DNA from: JAGOUN01 sp040389005
Lineage (GTDB): Bacteria; Pseudomonadota; Gammaproteobacteria; JAGOUN01
Reading direction: 5' to 3'
DNA: 50,442 bases
Assembly (NCBI GenBank): GCA_040389005.1
Contig: JAZKAS010000033.1
Location: 1 to 50,442, forward strand
The notes under the pieces were generated by a model. That model saw only the letters and a program-made list of their open reading frames with translations, was not told the origin of the DNA and ran no database searches. Positions 8,941 through 17,550 of this stretch are shown here, piece by piece. Numbering within the stretch: position 1 is the first letter of the stretch; each line of letters opens with the position of its first letter. A program made the position numbers and the translations under genes.

Positions 8941-10119
8941 ATGCTTTCATTTTGGCCCTTAAAAGCTTCTACCTCCCCCCAGGTTTCTGATATTGTTGTT
9001 CACCACTTGCAAAATATTACTCGAGAGTTCACGGCCGCTTATCAAGCTTTAGCGCTGCCCTCATCATCTCCAATATCACTTCCTCAGGAAATCAATGTTA
9101 TTTTTAACATGCCAACAGAAAATTACAATAAATCCAACGTCACCGATTATGCAAATATCATAGACGGAGTCCTGGAGGGCAGACTGGATGAAATTGATGA
9201 ATACCATTTAAATGTAATTCGACAAATGGTCCGCGAACTACGCAACGATTCAAAATTTAGCAGTAGCGCACAAAAGAAACTACAAACTTTATTTTACCAC
9301 TTCTTAAATAAATACACTGCGCTAAGCGAAAACCCAAAAGTCAAAGCTGAACTCCAGACACTTAATTGTTTTTTAACTGAATACACTGTAACGTTTACCT
9401 TGAGCGAATTAAAGAAATTACATGACGCCATGAGCGCAATACAAGAAGCAGCGAAACATCATGTCGCTACCGAAAAATTAGACCGAATAACAAGCAAATA
9501 CAAAGCAATACTTGAGACACCCACTTTAGAAACGCTCGCTAACCGTTTGCCTGACACAAAAAATCGCACAGCCGCGCCACCACCTCTTACCTCTATACAA
9601 AAATCACAATTTGAGACCAGCTTTGAAACAACTAACCTGAGTGACACACATCGAATTTTAGAAAAAACGAATCATGGCGCACTAACGCACCTTTATTTTG
9701 AATACCTATTGAATACTAAACCACCCGTGCATCTTGGTGATAAGAAACGAATTATCACGTTCGTAATTAAGCATATCGACGCACTCTCCTATCAAGAAGA
9801 GTTTAATTATAGAGCTTATAATCGTCTTATTTTTGAAGCGTGTAGCAACATATCGGCTCTCGAAGATAATCATGGGGCTTTTATAAAAGAAAAATATGCG
9901 CAATTACTCAAGACACCTTTGGAGCCAGCTTATTTTAAGCTTTGCCTGTTAAAGCCTTTTGATGTTTGGTTTCAGGAAAATGCACCTACAGAACAGAAAC
10001 CTTATACCATCAACCAAAAAGGTACATTTTTATTTTATCCTGCTGGAACAATAGCCAATGATAAACCTCTTGATGAGCAAGCAAACTGGCGACCAAAACC
10101 AAAAGCATCAATATTATGA
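8941..10119 (+). CDS. Hypothetical protein, 392 residues
   Basis: No family recognised. It appears soluble and mostly helical, without signal peptide or membrane segment. It begins MLSFWPLKASTSPQVSD, has a Ser/Pro-rich stretch near residues 38-50 and a Pro-rich linker around 210-222 (RTAAPPPLTS) that may separate two domains, and ends with a polar Lys/Pro-rich tail (WRPKPKAS). No Shine-Dalgarno site is evident; the 59 bp before it are AT-rich with a TATAAA at about 8930. The stop overlaps the folA start as ATGA, so it is translationally coupled to a core gene, suggesting it is expressed. It could be a secreted effector, but nothing in the sequence proves that. Confidence 0.75.
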   Translation: MLSFWPLKASTSPQVSDIVVHHLQNITREFTAAYQALALPSSSPISLPQEINVIFNMPTENYNKSNVTDYANIIDGVLEGRLDEIDEYHLNVIRQMVRELRNDSKFSSSAQKKLQTLFYHFLNKYTALSENPKVKAELQTLNCFLTEYTVTFTLSELKKLHDAMSAIQEAAKHHVATEKLDRITSKYKAILETPTLETLANRLPDTKNRTAAPPPLTSIQKSQFETSFETTNLSDTHRILEKTNHGALTHLYFEYLLNTKPPVHLGDKKRIITFVIKHIDALSYQEEFNYRAYNRLIFEACSNISALEDNHGAFIKEKYAQLLKTPLEPAYFKLCLLKPFDVWFQENAPTEQKPYTINQKGTFLFYPAGTIANDKPLDEQANWRPKPKASIL

Positions 10120-10601
10120 TTTATTTAATCGCAGCAACAGATCAAAACAATGCCATTGGAAAAACAGGTGAATTACTTTGTCATTTGCCTTTAGATTTGA
10201 AGCATTTTAAAAAAAACACATTACATCAATCGATTTTAATGGGGCGAAAAACATTTGAATCGATCGGGCGCGCACTACCCGACCGTGAAAATTTTGTCTT
10301 AACGCATCAAAAAAAATTGCTATTACCTGGATGTATTTGCGTGAATTCACTCGAAGAAGCACTTGCAAAAAAACACCATGAAGATTTGTGGGTGATTGGC
10401 GGTGCTGAAATTTATGCGTTGTGTTTGCCATTCGCCGATAAAGTTGTGTTGACACATATTGAACATGCATTTGAAAATGCGGATACATTTTTTCCAAAGA
10501 TTGATTTAATGCAATGGAAAATAACGTCTGAAGAATTTCATTCAGTGAGCGAAAAAAATAGTTACCCACTGAAATTTGTCACTTACCATAAAAATATTTA
10601 G
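10116..10601 (+). CDS. folA: Dihydrofolate reductase
   Basis: 161 residues, standard size. It reduces dihydrofolate to tetrahydrofolate with NADPH. Seen: the start IYLIAATDQNNAIGKTGELL, the substrate-loop HLPLDLKHFKKNT, NADPH-binding MGRKTFESIGRALPDR, the second glycine motif VIGGAEIYALCLP, and a C-terminal strand ending PLKFVTYHK. Coupled by ATGA to the upstream orphan gene; convergent with hemE, overlapping it by 4 bp. Confidence 0.96.
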   Translation: MIYLIAATDQNNAIGKTGELLCHLPLDLKHFKKNTLHQSILMGRKTFESIGRALPDRENFVLTHQKKLLLPGCICVNSLEEALAKKHHEDLWVIGGAEIYALCLPFADKVVLTHIEHAFENADTFFPKIDLMQWKITSEEFHSVSEKNSYPLKFVTYHKNI

Positions 10602-11644
10602 CCCAATCGATGCACGGTATCAATCAAAAACTTCGCTCGATCGGGCAATGTTTGTTGCAAAATCCCATGACCAAGATTAAACACAAATCCGGGATAATCT
10701 TTCATCGCTGTTAATATTTTTTTAACTTCCTGCTCAATCACCTCTTCAGGGGCAAATAAAGCGAGTGGATCGAGATTTCCTTGAATCGCCACACGACCTT
10801 GCGTCAATTTTGCGGCCTGTGCTAAATCCATCGTCCAATCTACGCCTACGGCATCACAACCGCATTGAGAAATTTTATCCAACCACTGACCACCATTCTT
10901 AGTAAATACAATTTTTGGAATTGATTTTAATTGCACGATAATTTTCTGCATATAATTCAGCGAGAATTCTTGATATTGCGCTGGACTCAATAACCCACCC
11001 CACGTATCAAAAATCATAATCGCATCTGCGCCACTTTCAATTTGCGCATTTAAATATAAAACGGTGGCATCGGCTAATTTTTCTAACAACATATGCAAAA
11101 CTTCAGGTTGTTGATACGCCATTTTTCGAATGCGTTCGAACTGGCTGGAATTAGCGCGGGCGCTCGCACCCCCTTCAATCATATAACAAGCAAGTGTCCA
11201 CGGACTTCCCGCGAATCCAATCAACGGCACACGCTGTTGTAGTTCGCGTTTTGTTAACGCAATCGCGTCCATCACATATCGCAACGAATTTTGCGGATCA
11301 GGAATTATCAATTGACGAATATCCGATTCTGTTTGTAATGGTTTGGAAAATTTTGGCCCTTCATTTTCAACAAAATGCAATCCCAACCCCATCGCATCAG
11401 GAATTGTTAAAATATCTGAAAAAATAATTGCCGCATCTAAATCAAATCGCGCCAATGGCTGTAATGTGACCTCACACGCAAGTTCAGGGTTTTTGCAAAG
11501 CGACAAAAAACTCCCCGCGCGTGCACGCAATTCTCGATATTCAGGCAAATAACGCCCCGCTTGTCGCATCATCCAAATGGGTTGCCGTGTGACGGGTTGT
11601 CGTAAAAGTGCGCGTAGAAAATTGTTATTTTTTAATGCTGTCAT
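10598..11644 (-). CDS. hemE: Uroporphyrinogen decarboxylase
   Basis: 348 residues. HemE removes four acetate carboxyls from uroporphyrinogen III to give coproporphyrinogen III in haem synthesis. Seen: the N-terminal signature PIWMMRQAGRYLPEYR (about residues 19-34), the active-site Asp in IIFSDILTIPDAMG, GFAGSPWTLACYMIEG, IFDTWGGLLSP, and the C-terminal NLGHGILQQTLPD. Divergent from rsmA, with 85 bp between them. No other haem gene is near. Confidence 0.96.
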   Translation of the reverse strand: MTALKNNNFLRALLRQPVTRQPIWMMRQAGRYLPEYRELRARAGSFLSLCKNPELACEVTLQPLARFDLDAAIIFSDILTIPDAMGLGLHFVENEGPKFSKPLQTESDIRQLIIPDPQNSLRYVMDAIALTKRELQQRVPLIGFAGSPWTLACYMIEGGASARANSSQFERIRKMAYQQPEVLHMLLEKLADATVLYLNAQIESGADAIMIFDTWGGLLSPAQYQEFSLNYMQKIIVQLKSIPKIVFTKNGGQWLDKISQCGCDAVGVDWTMDLAQAAKLTQGRVAIQGNLDPLALFAPEEVIEQEVKKILTAMKDYPGFVFNLGHGILQQTLPDRAKFLIDTVHRLG

Positions 11645-11680
11645 TATCTTAAAATCTGTCTCTATAGAAAGGAGAGATTT

Positions 11681-11770
11681 ATGTTAATCTATCTCTCACA
11701 GAAGTACAGAATTTTTATAGGCTTATTGAATGCACGCAAAAAAACGTTTTGGTCAAAATTTTCTCCATGA
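11681..11770 (+). CDS. Possible short leader ORF overlapping the rsmA start (29 codons)
   Basis: An ATG preceded by a very strong AAAGGAGAG opens a 29-codon frame (starts MLIYLSQKYRIF, ends TGA at 11768-11770). It overlaps the first 41 bases of rsmA in another frame. The rsmA ATG itself has only a weak site. This could be a coupling leader, or ribosomes may load here and reach rsmA. Seen: position, spacing and frame. Function is inference; it may be chance. Confidence 0.3.
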   Translation: MLIYLSQKYRIFIGLLNARKKTFWSKFSP

Positions 11771-12515
11771 TCGTCACATGATTGATAAAATTGTGCGCAG
11801 CATTGTGCCTAAAAATACCGATACAATTGTCGAAATCGGCCCAGGGCGCGGCGCGATCAGCTTTCCGCTACTCGCTTCGGGCTGTCGACTAGAAGCCGTT
11901 GAAATCGACAAAGATCTCATTCCCGGCTTAATGGAAACCTGCCCAAACCTTGAGCGATTTCATTTGCACAACGCGGATGCACTAACCTTTGATTTCTCAA
12001 GCATCGGCAACTCATTCCGCTTAGTCGGCAATTTGCCTTATAATATCTCTACGCCGCTTTTATTCCATTTGATGAATTTTACATCGCACATTATTGATAT
12101 TCATGTCATGCTACAACGTGAAGTCGTCGATAGAATTGTGGCGGAACCCAACAATAAAACCTATGGACGATTGAGCGTGATGTTACAATATTATTGTGAG
12201 GCTGAGCGGTTATTTTTAATTCCGCCGGGGGTGTTTGATCCCGCACCGAAAGTAGATTCGGCCTTATTACGATTAGTGCCTAAAAAAAATCGCGCCTTGA
12301 ACCTTGAACAAGAAAAAAATTTAGAAGAAATTGTAAAGCTCGCGTTTGGGCAACGCAGAAAAACATTAAGAAATAATTTGAAAACAATGATCAATGATGA
12401 ACAATGGAAAAAAAGCATGATCGACTCACAGCTTCGTGCAGAAAATTTAAGCGTCGAAGATTTTGTGACACTAACAAAAGAGATTGAGAAGAATGGCAAC
12501 GTATGCAATCGGTGA
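11730..12515 (+). CDS. rsmA: 16S rRNA dimethyladenosine transferase RsmA (KsgA)
   Basis: 261 residues. RsmA dimethylates A1518 and A1519 at the 3' end of 16S rRNA late in 30S assembly. Seen: KKRFGQNFLHD at the very start, SAM motif VEIGPGRGAIS (about residues 36-46), the acidic AVEIDKDL, the catalytic NLPYNIS (about 99-105), and the C-terminal FDPAPKVDSALLRL and FGQRRKTLRNNL helices. The start is fixed by the conserved KKRFGQ. The 3' end overlaps the apaH start; rsmA-apaH is a conserved pair. Confidence 0.96.
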   Translation: MHAKKRFGQNFLHDRHMIDKIVRSIVPKNTDTIVEIGPGRGAISFPLLASGCRLEAVEIDKDLIPGLMETCPNLERFHLHNADALTFDFSSIGNSFRLVGNLPYNISTPLLFHLMNFTSHIIDIHVMLQREVVDRIVAEPNNKTYGRLSVMLQYYCEAERLFLIPPGVFDPAPKVDSALLRLVPKKNRALNLEQEKNLEEIVKLAFGQRRKTLRNNLKTMINDEQWKKSMIDSQLRAENLSVEDFVTLTKEIEKNGNVCNR

Positions 12516-13320
12516 TGTTCAAGGTTGTTTTGATGAACTTCAAGATTTATTAAAAAAAATTCAATTTAATCCCTTGCACGACACATTATGGTTTGCAGGT
12601 GATCTCATTAATCGCGGTCCACAATCGTTGGAAGTATTGCGTTTTATTCGTGATTTAGGACCTTCGCACAAAGTCGTATTAGGCAATCATGATTTGCATT
12701 TACTTGCGTCGTGGGCACATGGAAATTCAATTTCTTCTAAAGATACATTACAACCGATTTTAGATGCGTATGATGGCGAAGCACTTTGCCAATGGTTAAG
12801 GCATCAACCCATTATGCTTGAAGATCATCAATTAAAATTTATGATGGTTCATGCGGGTGTTTTACCTCAATGGACGCTAGATCAAACACGACACTATGCA
12901 CGCGAAATTGAACACACCCTAAAATCAGAAGCTTATAAAAATTTTCTTAATCACATGTACAGCAACGATGATAATGTGTGGCATGAAAATTTAACAGGAT
13001 TACCACGTTTGCGCACTCTTGTGAATGTATTTACACGCATTCGCTATTGTGATGAAAATGGCGTAATGGCACTCACGCAAAAAGGTGAATTAGGCACACA
13101 AAGCAAAGGCTTACATCCTTGGTTTGTCTATCCAGAACGTAAAACACGCGATCAAAAAATTGTATTTGGTCATTGGGCGGCATTAGAAGGAAAAATACTC
13201 GGCGAACATAATGTCTTTTCACTCGATACCGGGTGCGTGTGGGGGCGATCATTACGCGCGATGCGATTAGAAGATTTAGAAATTTTTGAAGTACCTAGTT
13301 ATCAAAAAAAAAGAAGTTAG
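12493..13320 (+). CDS. apaH: Bis(5'-nucleosyl)-tetraphosphatase ApaH (symmetrical)
   Basis: 275 residues from the ATG at 12493; a longer frame would need a TTG three codons earlier, and MATYAIGD is the conserved start. ApaH cleaves Ap4A to two ADP and removes Np4A caps from RNA. Seen: PPP-family metal motifs GDVQGC (the Gln in place of the usual His is normal for many ApaH proteins), GDLINRGP, LGNHDLHLL and MMVHAGVLPQW, and the C-terminal FGHWAALEG and LDTGCVWG. It overlaps rsmA by 23 bp. Confidence 0.95.
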   Translation: MATYAIGDVQGCFDELQDLLKKIQFNPLHDTLWFAGDLINRGPQSLEVLRFIRDLGPSHKVVLGNHDLHLLASWAHGNSISSKDTLQPILDAYDGEALCQWLRHQPIMLEDHQLKFMMVHAGVLPQWTLDQTRHYAREIEHTLKSEAYKNFLNHMYSNDDNVWHENLTGLPRLRTLVNVFTRIRYCDENGVMALTQKGELGTQSKGLHPWFVYPERKTRDQKIVFGHWAALEGKILGEHNVFSLDTGCVWGRSLRAMRLEDLEIFEVPSYQKKRS

Positions 13321-13328
13321 AGAAATTT

Positions 13329-14081
13329 ATGAAAAAATTATTACTGCTTACATGCATTGTTCCAATATCTTATGCAACACAAGTCGTGCAGATTCAAGCA
13401 ACTTTGCCCACCAATTCTTCTGATGCTAATTTTTTATTTATTTTAGAAGATTCAGACACTGGCAAAAAAACAGCAGAATCTATCTATTTACATGCCGGTA
13501 AAAATTTAGCGACTTTTCAAGTTGAAGGCGATCACTATCGTGTTATTCCTGCAAACTTAGAAGCGCCCCACCAACAATTCACGCCTTGCGCACCAACACA
13601 ATTAATCAGCAATCATTCGCTCATTATCACGATCACCGGAAAAATAGCGCCAAACGAATTACGCTGCAACTACCGTGAAACAACAACACTACCGGATTTG
13701 TACACACATACAGCGGCCAGCGCATCTGCTGCCACCACATCGGCTCCTGTTACCACAGATCCAAACGCCGGAAGCAAAGCAATTGCAAATTATTTAACCG
13801 CACTCAGTAAAGATTGCCAAAAAGGAAAATTTATTGCGGATTTTGATTCACAAAGCGTGACCTATAATATTCTTGGAATGAATGCAGGGCATTGCGAAGT
13901 GAATATCAACACCAATCAATCACTTCCATTAACGTGCCAATTTAATCAAAATGATATTGCCTTACTTTCATCTCCCACAGAGATTGAAAGTTATAAATTG
14001 GGAACGGCACAATATTCTGATAATTCCTTAAGTGCCCGTATTATGAAGGCAAGGTGTAAAGCAGAAACCACTAAAAAATAA
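13329..14081 (+). CDS. Predicted exported protein, unknown function
   Basis: 250 residues. An N-terminal signal peptide is clear (MKKLLLLTCIVPISYA, cut near residue 16). The first mature half looks like beta-rich sequence with a Cys pair (CAP and CNY); a Thr/Ala/Ser linker follows at about 125-145 (HTAASASAATTSAPVT). The C-terminal 100 residues carry four more Cys, suggesting a disulfide-stabilised periplasmic or secreted domain. I do not recognise either half. It starts 8 bp after apaH and may be read from the same transcript. It is convergent with the ATPase gene. Confidence 0.75.
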   Translation: MKKLLLLTCIVPISYATQVVQIQATLPTNSSDANFLFILEDSDTGKKTAESIYLHAGKNLATFQVEGDHYRVIPANLEAPHQQFTPCAPTQLISNHSLIITITGKIAPNELRCNYRETTTLPDLYTHTAASASAATTSAPVTTDPNAGSKAIANYLTALSKDCQKGKFIADFDSQSVTYNILGMNAGHCEVNINTNQSLPLTCQFNQNDIALLSSPTEIESYKLGTAQYSDNSLSARIMKARCKAETTKK

Positions 14082-14083
14082 AA

Positions 14084-15301
14084 TCAAACTAACAATGACA
14101 GTGGAATCGCCCATAGATTGTTTCCAAACGACAAACATTGATCGCCATCATAAAGCACAATGCCGCTTATCCAATCATCGCCGACTAAAGAAGCTAATTT
14201 TCTTAAACCAGTAAAGTCATGATTAAAAATAGTTGCCCCTGCTTTGACTTCAATGCCAATCAGTTTACGATCTTGATTTTCAAGAACAAAATCAACTTCA
14301 ACTTGATCTTTATCTCGATAATAATAAATATTCCGCGGGTCGGGGGTAATCGCAATCATTTTAAGTAATTCACCATACACCCATGTTTCTAATAAGGCGC
14401 CTGTGATTATTTTGTCGGTTTCGATACGCGCAGGAGTTATTCGATTGAGACACGCCAAAAGCCCACTATCCAACAAATGAAGTTTAGGTGTTTTTATAAG
14501 TCGACTCAGCGCATTTCCGTGCCACGGCCTCAATTGTTTTACTAAAAATAAATTTTCTAATAAGCCAATATATTTTTGAGTTGTTTTAACATCAAGATTT
14601 AAATAGGCGCCTATTTGAGTAAAATTAACGAGTTTTCCTGAATGCTGCGCAAGTATTTCTAGCAAAGGCGGCAGATCAACCAGCTTTTCAATCGAGGTAA
14701 TATCTTTTACATCACGCTCAACAATCGCTTTGATATAAGCTCTTGCCCATGCGCTACGTCGACTCAGATTTTCTCGAGAAAGCATTTCAGGGTAACCGCC
14801 AATAAGCGCTTTCATCACGCAATCTATTTTGTTTTCAATCGAGATGGGCCAGTCTTGTGCTTGAGCATGATCAAGAAACTGACTGTCGCGCCCTTCAAGT
14901 TCCGCCAATGAAAGGGGCAAAAGTGTTAACACTTCCATTCTGCCAGCAAGACTATCCCCCATTTTGGGTAAAGCCAAAAGATCTACAGATCCTGTGATTA
15001 AAAATCTTCCCGGTTGCCTATTTTCATCGACAGACAATTTAATCGCACGAAATAGACCCGGAGCACGCTGAATTTCATCAATAATGCCCCGGTCAATGCG
15101 CTTGATAAAACCGACCGGGTCTTGGAGTACCGCGTTGAGCAGATTGTCATCATCTAAGGTGTAGTAAGGCAAGGACTTTGTGTAATGTTGCACCAAAGTT
15201 GTTTTTCCGGATTGGCGAGGGCCGTTAATAAAGACGACTGGCGTATCGTTCATGGCGATATCGATACGCTTTATAAGGGCTCTTGGAAAGCTGAAACTCA
15301 C
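14084..15301 (-). CDS. AAA_14/DUF4143 family ATP-binding protein
   Basis: 405 residues from a GTG with GAGG upstream. Seen: Walker A INGPRQSGKTTLV (about residues 25-37), Walker B-like RGIIDEIQRAP, sensor ITGSVDLLALP, a winged-helix middle part with a sensible repeat of hydrophobic residues, and the C-terminal DUF4143 nuclease-like region with DQVEVDFVL...IGIEVKAG (the D-x(n)-E-x-K pattern of PD-(D/E)XK folds). Such genes are common, often mobile and scattered, and their physiological role is unclear. The upstream region holds four 22-bp tandem repeats. It lies between a housekeeping gene and a secreted orphan, which fits an acquired cargo gene. Confidence 0.9.
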   Translation of the reverse strand: MSFSFPRALIKRIDIAMNDTPVVFINGPRQSGKTTLVQHYTKSLPYYTLDDDNLLNAVLQDPVGFIKRIDRGIIDEIQRAPGLFRAIKLSVDENRQPGRFLITGSVDLLALPKMGDSLAGRMEVLTLLPLSLAELEGRDSQFLDHAQAQDWPISIENKIDCVMKALIGGYPEMLSRENLSRRSAWARAYIKAIVERDVKDITSIEKLVDLPPLLEILAQHSGKLVNFTQIGAYLNLDVKTTQKYIGLLENLFLVKQLRPWHGNALSRLIKTPKLHLLDSGLLACLNRITPARIETDKIITGALLETWVYGELLKMIAITPDPRNIYYYRDKDQVEVDFVLENQDRKLIGIEVKAGATIFNHDFTGLRKLASLVGDDWISGIVLYDGDQCLSFGNNLWAIPLSLLV

Positions 15302-15322
15302 GATTTTACCTCACAAATGGTT

Positions 15323-15410
15323 CGTCCAATCTGGATTATACTTCCGTCCAATCTGGATTATACTTCCGTCCAATCTGGATTGTAAAGTCGTCCAATCTGG
15401 ATTATAGCGA
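15323..15410. repeat. Four 22-bp tandem direct repeats upstream of the AAA_14 ATPase gene
   Basis: Units begin at 15323, 15345, 15367 and 15389, exactly 22 bp apart, each with the core CGTCCAATCTGGATT. Inside each unit TCCA-ATC-TGGA is an inverted repeat. On the minus strand (the direction of the ATPase gene) units read TATAAT followed by CCAGATTGGACG; the copy nearest the gene puts TATAAT at 15340-15335, about 34 bp before the GTG, a plausible -10 box. The last unit contains the rsmB stop. It looks like a repeated operator or iteron array. Confidence 0.85.
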
Positions 15411-16637
15411 CGAAACCTTCACCATTAAGCAGTAATAAAACCCATCATGCCGGCTTATTTGAGGAAAACATTGCCAGCCGTATTGCTGAGCAAAACCGAT
15501 TGGCAACTGGATAATTTCAGAGCGAGCATCCGCATGAGATTGTAGAAAAGCCTCAATCACCGCTTCATTTTCATCCGGCATCACCGAGCAAGTCGTATAT
15601 AAAAGCAAGCCGCCTACTTTTAATAACGGCCATAACGAATCAAGCAATTTTATTTGTTGCTCTGCAAAACTTTGCAAATCACTTTTTCGTCGCAATAATT
15701 TAATATCTGGATGGCGACGAATCACGCCTGCGCCTGAACACGGTGCGTCAATTAAAATTTTATCGAATAGATGGCCATCAAACCAATTGTCTATTTGACA
15801 CGCATCACCGGCAATTAATTTAGCACGAGCCCCTAATTTCAATCGTTCTAAATTTTGTTTTACTTTTTGCAATCGCGATTCACTAACATCGAGCGCTGTT
15901 AATTGAATACTAGATTCTGTTTCTAATAGATGCCCCGTTTTTCCGCCTGGCGCAGAACAAGCATCTAACACGCGTTCATTCGGTTGTAATTTTAATAATG
16001 GCGCAACATATTGCGACGCCTCATCTTGAACCGAAACTTCCCCTTCTGAAAAACCTTCAATCTCTTTTACAGGCAAAGGCACGTCCAAATAAACACAGCA
16101 TTGAACACCATTTTTGTTCACACGCAACACCATCGGCGCTTGATGATTATTCGCTTCTAAAATTTTTTGCCAATCATTCGGCCACGATTTTTTCAGATGT
16201 TCTATCATCCATTTTGAGTGCGCATGATTCGCTGTCTCTTCTTTATTTACGAGTTCAAATAAATTTTCTTTTTCACGTAATGCGCGACGCAAACACGCAT
16301 TGACCAAACCTTTCGCCCAGATTTTTTTCAAATGAACAACCGCATCAACGGTTTCGGTGACAACCGCATAAGGCTTTATGTTACTGTGATAAATTTGATG
16401 AAGACCTAATAAAATTAATGCGTAAATATCGGCATCTTTATCTTTTAATGGCTTTTCTAACAAAGCATTCGCAATGGCACTTAATTGATAAAACCAACGA
16501 CACAAACCATAACTGTGAGCCTTGACAAACGGATCATCAGTCGCTTCATGACGAAGCAATGCATCGTCTAAAGTAATTCCTTTAACGAGAATATCAGAAA
16601 AAATATTAGCAATTTGAGCGCGTTGGTTATTTGACAT
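15402..16637 (-). CDS. rsmB: 16S rRNA m5C967 methyltransferase RsmB
   Basis: 411 residues from the ATG at 16637 (MSNNQRAQIANIF); an upstream in-frame start would overlap fmt further and gives no homology. RsmB methylates C967 of 16S rRNA. Seen: an N-terminal NusB-like RNA-binding domain (about 1-130), SAM motif LDACSAPGGKTGHLL, LIDAPCSGAG with one catalytic Cys, and YTTCSVMPDENE with the other. It is the last gene of the def-fmt-rsmB operon and overlaps fmt by 11 bp. Its stop lies in the last 22-bp tandem repeat. Confidence 0.95.
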   Translation of the reverse strand: MSNNQRAQIANIFSDILVKGITLDDALLRHEATDDPFVKAHSYGLCRWFYQLSAIANALLEKPLKDKDADIYALILLGLHQIYHSNIKPYAVVTETVDAVVHLKKIWAKGLVNACLRRALREKENLFELVNKEETANHAHSKWMIEHLKKSWPNDWQKILEANNHQAPMVLRVNKNGVQCCVYLDVPLPVKEIEGFSEGEVSVQDEASQYVAPLLKLQPNERVLDACSAPGGKTGHLLETESSIQLTALDVSESRLQKVKQNLERLKLGARAKLIAGDACQIDNWFDGHLFDKILIDAPCSGAGVIRRHPDIKLLRRKSDLQSFAEQQIKLLDSLWPLLKVGGLLLYTTCSVMPDENEAVIEAFLQSHADARSEIIQLPIGFAQQYGWQCFPQISRHDGFYYCLMVKVSSL

Positions 16638-17550
16638 GGAATTTTTCTTTGTAAGCATTAAACATTTCATGCGCGCTCAACGGATTTTTTCCTGGAAATT
16701 GCAATCGAGTTATACAATACGCGCTATCTTGCGTTTTAATCGTTAACCCTGTTTTGTTAAAATCAATAACATTTCCTGGTAATTTTTCATCGTTATTTTT
16801 TAGCGGATATCCTGAAAAAATTCTTACCAACTCATTTTTCCATTCAAAAAAGGCAATGGGCACTGGATAATACGCTCGCACTTTTCGATCAATCGTCTCA
16901 CTCGTTTCATGCCAATCTATTTTTGCATCTTGTTTTTCTATTTTATGCGCATAAGTTGCAAGATCGTTATTTTGCACAACCGGTTTCAGCTGATTGTTTT
17001 CAATATCATTTAATGTTTGCAACAACAAAGGCGATGCAATCTCGGCAAGTTTTGCGTAAACACTTTCACTCGTGTCTTTTTCAGAAATCACACAAGATTG
17101 TTGATGCAAAATTTCGCCGGTATCTAAACCTTTATCCATTTGCATAATAGTGACGCCTGTTTCACTATCACCCGCTAAAATAGCCTGTTGAACAGGTGCA
17201 GCGCCACGCCAACGAGGTAATAATGAAACGTGAATATTAATGCAACCGTGTTTCGGTGCTGTTAAAATTGACGTTGGTAATATTAATCCATAAGCCATGA
17301 CGACCATTACATCCGCCTGATACGATTTTAATTTATCACGCGCTTCTTCTACTTTAAAATTTTCTGGCTGCTCTACAATAATATTCTTTTCTAATGCTAA
17401 AGTTTTTACCGGACTCGGCATAAGTTTTTTACCACGACCCGCAGGTCGGTCAGGTTGCGTATAAACCGCCACAACCTCATGTTTTGAAGTTAATAATGCT
17501 TGTAATGGAACCGTTGCAATGTCAGGCGTGCCCGCAAAAATAACTTTCAT
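16627..17550 (-). CDS. fmt: Methionyl-tRNA formyltransferase
   Basis: 307 residues. Fmt formylates initiator Met-tRNA with 10-formyl-THF. Seen: VIFAGTPDIATVPL at the start, TQPDRPAGRGKKL (the tRNA-contacting basic loop), VVMAYGLILP, the catalytic INIHVSLLPRWRGAAP (Asn and His), and MQMDKGLDTG with the catalytic Asp; the C-terminal OB-like domain follows from about 205. The start codon overlaps the def stop (TAATG). It works directly with def and uses folate made through folA. Confidence 0.97.
   Translation of the reverse strand: MKVIFAGTPDIATVPLQALLTSKHEVVAVYTQPDRPAGRGKKLMPSPVKTLALEKNIIVEQPENFKVEEARDKLKSYQADVMVVMAYGLILPTSILTAPKHGCINIHVSLLPRWRGAAPVQQAILAGDSETGVTIMQMDKGLDTGEILHQQSCVISEKDTSESVYAKLAEIASPLLLQTLNDIENNQLKPVVQNNDLATYAHKIEKQDAKIDWHETSETIDRKVRAYYPVPIAFFEWKNELVRIFSGYPLKNNDEKLPGNVIDFNKTGLTIKTQDSAYCITRLQFPGKNPLSAHEMFNAYKEKFHVK

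Noticed and set aside
12493..13320. ApaH with a lost metal-ligand His (GDVQG instead of GDxHG)
   Set aside because: Gln at this place is usual in ApaH of Pseudomonas and related groups, so it is not a defect.
15323..15410. CRISPR array
   Set aside because: Units of 22 bp follow each other directly with no spacers and no cas gene is present.
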